Shown: piece by piece, positions 59,202 to 64,000 of the stretch
Layout of the letters: the number at the start of each line of letters is the position of its first letter
How positions within the stretch are numbered: the stretch's first letter is position 1
Source of the DNA: Brevibacterium moorei
Lineage (GTDB): Bacteria; Actinomycetota; Actinomycetes; Actinomycetales; Brevibacteriaceae
Assembly: GCF_024580735.1 (NCBI RefSeq)
Contig: NZ_JANIJX010000002.1
Location: 1-64,000, forward strand
Length of the DNA stretch: 64,000 nt
Direction: 5' to 3'
Program-made: the position numbers and the translations under genes
The notes under the pieces: generated by a model
Databases searched by the model: none
Told to the model about the DNA's origin: nothing
Seen by the model: only the letters and a program-made list of their open reading frames with translations

Positions 59202-59863
59202 AGAGAATACCTTCGTTCCATGCCGAGCTCGATGAGTTCGGCCAATTCTTCTTGGGGGTTGACTCCGGCGGCCCGGGCCCGCCGGATCACCTCGTCGGCG
59301 CGCTCCCGGGGCAATCGGCAGGACACGATGACGGAGTCGTCCACCGGGTCCGGTCGCGCCTCGGCCGGGCGCGGCCGCCCAGCCTGTGCCCCGGCCAGAC
59401 CGGGGCCGGCGTCAGGGGCGCGCTTGTTCCGATACGCCTCTGCCGCTCCCCTGGCGGCGTCGTCCGCCGCCTCATTCAATGGGTGGCCGGCATGGCCCTT
59501 GACCCATTCGAAGTCGACCGTGCGACCGGCGGACTTGGCTGCGGACATGAGTTCGTCGATCCGAACCATCTGGTCCTTGTTCACGACCTCCTGGCCGTCG
59601 CGTTTCTTCCAGCCCTCGCGCTTCCACCCGGCCATCCACTTCGTGACCGAATTGATGACGTACTGGCTGTCGGCCATCAGGTGCAGGTCCTCACCGGTGT
59701 CGGCGGTCGCCTCGAGGACCTCGATGACGGCCTGCAGCTCACCGCGGTTGTTCGTGGCCTTGGGCCATCCTCCGGCGGCCCAATTGTCCGCATCGATGTA
59801 CCAGGCCCAGCCGGCCGGTCCCGGATTGCCCAGGGCCGATCCATCGACGGCAACTGTGAGCAC
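59198..59863 (-). CDS. rnhA: Ribonuclease HI with C-terminal extension
   Basis: The 221-residue protein has an RNase H domain (1-145). Catalytic residues are Asp7 in VAVDGSALGNPGPAG, Glu in NNRGELQA, Asp in MADSQYVI and Asp in NEAADDAAR, with EWVKGHAGHPLNE. It cuts RNA in RNA-DNA hybrids. After a Pro/Ala/Gly linker, residues 175-221 (DDSVIVSCRLPRERADEVI... GVNPQEELAELIELGMER) resemble a ribbon-helix-helix or helical unit not found in standard RNase HI. GTG 59863 has AAGGAGAC upstream. Confidence 0.9.
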   Translation of the reverse strand: MLTVAVDGSALGNPGPAGWAWYIDADNWAAGGWPKATNNRGELQAVIEVLEATADTGEDLHLMADSQYVINSVTKWMAGWKREGWKKRDGQEVVNKDQMVRIDELMSAAKSAGRTVDFEWVKGHAGHPLNEAADDAARGAAEAYRNKRAPDAGPGLAGAQAGRPRPAEARPDPVDDSVIVSCRLPRERADEVIRRARAAGVNPQEELAELIELGMERRYSL

Positions 59864-59985
59864 GGGGTCTCCTTGTTCGGGTGTGGGGAGTGGACAACTC
59901 TCCTATGGTACGCCGTCCACCTGGAACAGCGCGGGCTGCCCCGGGCGCATCGCGTGGAATGCGCTCGGGGCGGCCTGATTCGGAC

Positions 59986-60321
59986 TCAGAGGTTGAACCC
60001 CAGGGCGCGCATCTGCTCGCGCCCGTCCTCCGTGATGCGTTCTGGACCCCACGGCGGCATCCACACCCAGTTCACCCGCACTGCCGGCACGATCCCGTCC
60101 AGGGCAGCGGCGATCTGGTCTTCGAGGACGTCGGTCAGCGGGCAGGCCGCCGAGGTCAGGGTCATCGAGATCACGGCTGTGTTGTCCTCTTCCACCGCGA
60201 CGTCGTAGACCAGCCCCAGGTCGACGATATTGACTCCGAGTTCCGGGTCGATGACGTCGAACAGGGCCTCTTTGACCTCGTCCGGGTCGGCATTGGCCGG
60301 TGCGTCGATGATCTCCGGCAT
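59986..60321 (-). CDS. sufT: SufT, iron-sulfur cluster assembly/maturation (DUF59)
   Basis: The 111-residue MIP18/DUF59 protein has VKEALFDVIDPELGVNIVDLGLVYDV, the family's first motif, and MTLTSAACPLTDVLEDQI with the conserved Cys. WMPPWGPERITEDGREQ closes it. It helps mature Fe-S proteins, as Rv1466 does. It begins one base after sufU and ends the suf operon before rnhA. Confidence 0.93.
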   Translation of the reverse strand: MPEIIDAPANADPDEVKEALFDVIDPELGVNIVDLGLVYDVAVEEDNTAVISMTLTSAACPLTDVLEDQIAAALDGIVPAVRVNWVWMPPWGPERITEDGREQMRALGFNL

Positions 60322-60322
60322 G

Positions 60323-62822
<2,500 letters not shown>

Positions 62823-62837
62823 GAGACTCCTCGGATG

Positions 62838-63170
62838 TCAGTGATCCGTCGCCGGGCTGGGCTCGGGATCGATGTAGATGTCGCCGTCTTGTTCGACGCA
62901 GTCGAAGACGGGTATGGGTTCGAATGCCGGCGGGGTGAGCGCCTGGCCGGTGCGCAGGTCGAAGGCGGAACCGTGGAGCCAGCACTCGACGGTGCAGCCC
63001 TCCACATCGCCCTCCGACAGGGATACCTCACCGTGGGTGCACAGATCGCCGACCGCGTGCACGCGGCCGTCCTCATCGCGGGCCAGGCAGATCGGCACAT
63101 CCCCGAAGGTGATGCGCACCGCCTCGCCGGCCGCGAGTTCGTCCGCAGCACAGACACGGGTCAGGCTCAC
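62838..63170 (-). CDS. Rieske [2Fe-2S] ferredoxin-like protein in the suf operon
   Basis: The 110-residue protein is a small Rieske domain. The expected first box C-x-H appears as LCTHGEVSLSEG (Cys, His), and the second as CWLHGSAFDLRTG (Cys, His). It resembles ferredoxin subunits of non-heme dioxygenases. In actinomycetes such a gene commonly lies between sufD and sufC, and its role there is unclear (electron donor or cluster carrier). GTG 63170 overlaps the sufD stop by four bases (GTGA). Confidence 0.9.
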   Translation of the reverse strand: MSLTRVCAADELAAGEAVRITFGDVPICLARDEDGRVHAVGDLCTHGEVSLSEGDVEGCTVECWLHGSAFDLRTGQALTPPAFEPIPVFDCVEQDGDIYIDPEPSPATDH

Positions 63171-64000
63171 ATCATGCTCCTGGACAGCTCGTCCTCGATC
63201 TTGGCCGTGAGCAGCTCTTCGATCGCCGGGACCTTGATCTGCTGGATGACCTCGTTGAAGAAGCCGCGCACCACCAGGCGGCGGGCGACCGTTTCCGGAA
63301 TGCCGCGGCTCATGAGGTAGAACAGGTGTTCCTCGTCGAACCGGCCGGTCGACGATGCGTGGCCGGCGCCCTCGATGTCACCGGTCTCGATCTCCAGGTT
63401 CGGCACCGAGTCCGCCCTGGCGCCCTCGGAGAGCACCAGGTTGCGGTTCATCTCATAGGTGTCGATGCCCAGGGCCTCCGGGCGGATCAGCACATCGCCG
63501 ATCCACACGCTGTGGGCGTCCTGGCCCTGCAGCGCGCCCTTGTAGAGCACGTCGGAGACGGCCTTGGGGGTGTTGTGGTCGACGTAGGTGCGGTGTTCCA
63601 GGTGCTGGCCCGCATCGGCGAAGTACAGACCCAGCATCTTCGCCTCGCCGCCGGGACCGGAGTACCGGACGTTCGAGTTCAACCGGACCACGTCACCGCC
63701 GAGGGTGATGAGGATGTGCTTGTAGTACGCGTCCTTGCCGATGATCGTGTCGTTCTGGCCCAGGTGCACGGCCTTGTCGCCCCACAGCTGCAGGCCGACG
63801 TAGGTCACCCGCGCGCCGTCGCCGATCACGGTGGACACGAGCTCTGAGTACTCGGCCTCGCCCTCGTGCTGGACGATGATGGTCGCCGTGGAGTTCTCCC
63901 CCACGGTCAGCAGCACGTGGCCGTGCACAGTCTCGCCCTGGCCGTCGGCGTGGACGATGAGCGGCTCGGTCAATTCGGTGTTCGCCGGCACGTGGTAGTG
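63167..64000 (-). CDS. sufD: SufD, Fe-S scaffold protein (5' end outside window)
   Basis: The visible 277 residues are the C-terminal part of SufD: LTEPLIVHADGQGETVHGHVLL, the beta-helix repeats, GLYFADAGQHLEHRTYVDHNTPKAVSDVLYKGALQG, and the terminal AGHASSTGRFDEEHLFYLMSRGI and FFNEVIQQI. The frame stays open through the window edge, where HYHVP is in frame. A full SufD has about 400 residues, so 100 to 130 lie outside. The neighbour beyond is probably sufB. Confidence 0.94.
   Translation of the reverse strand, partial: HYHVPANTELTEPLIVHADGQGETVHGHVLLTVGENSTATIIVQHEGEAEYSELVSTVIGDGARVTYVGLQLWGDKAVHLGQNDTIIGKDAYYKHILITLGGDVVRLNSNVRYSGPGGEAKMLGLYFADAGQHLEHRTYVDHNTPKAVSDVLYKGALQGQDAHSVWIGDVLIRPEALGIDTYEMNRNLVLSEGARADSVPNLEIETGDIEGAGHASSTGRFDEEHLFYLMSRGIPETVARRLVVRGFFNEVIQQIKVPAIEELLTAKIEDELSRSMM

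Overview
The window comes from a high-GC, Gram-positive actinomycete chromosome. The evidence is the codon and base use, GTG and TTG starts, InhA-type enoyl-ACP reductase next to FabG, an ImuA'-ImuB-DnaE2 mutasome, lipoprotein signal peptides, an actinobacterial SUF operon and a type B L31. No mycolate, sporulation or plasmid genes are seen. I infer Actinomycetota, plausibly a Micrococcales-like lineage; the genus cannot be fixed. No CRISPR array, rRNA, complete insertion sequence or prophage is visible. One tRNA, Leu(GAG), lies at 2971-3058.

Left part (1-19500). The first 600 bases hold no intact gene, only a decayed MFS transporter remnant. They are followed by a cytidine deaminase-ASCH fusion, an acetyltransferase and a small membrane protein. 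At 3135-9550 is a lipid-degradation locus: MaoC hydratase, FabG4-type reductase and thiolase on the minus strand, divergent from a TetR regulator and an acyl-CoA oxidase-like enzyme. It resembles the M. tuberculosis Rv0241c-Rv0244c neighbourhood. At 9674-13527 an amino-acid permease and dimethylargininase are framed by two paralogous PepSY lipoproteins. Then come an orphan glutamate-type binding lipoprotein, the methionine pair metX/metY, and an adaptive-response pair (Ada-AlkA fusion and Ogt).

Middle part (19490-33050). An imuA'-imuB-dnaE2 operon has two LexA-type boxes and an apparently leaderless promoter, and runs into a POT peptide transporter. Downstream are trmL, a pyridoxal/HMP kinase, a PhzF protein, a GNAT, a RES-type toxin-antitoxin pair, an XRE regulator/membrane protein pair with stacked palindromes, rpmE2 and a YbaK-like deacylase.

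Central cluster (33569-43772). A minus-strand chain starts with an Asp/Glu-tailed membrane protein, a histidine kinase and an OmpR-type regulator. Six coupled genes follow: three glycosyltransferases, an ABC exporter and two APH-fold phosphotransferases. Between the two blocks sit 11-bp-phased direct repeats at a candidate promoter. I consider this the best candidate for an uncharacterised surface-glycan or glycoside export system under its own two-component control.

Right part (43858-64000). This holds an ABC ATPase/TauE/TrmH/phosphatase operon, serB, and fabG-fabI-sixA. Next is a SURF1 cluster, then a LiaSR-like two-component system with a lantibiotic-immunity-type ABC transporter, which looks like an inserted module. 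Last are ABC-F, RNase HI with a C-terminal extension, and a SUF operon (sufT, sufU, sufS, sufC, Rieske protein, partial sufD) running off the right edge. The order suf, ABC-F, fabG-fabI recalls the mycobacterial suf - Rv1473 - fabG1-inhA region.
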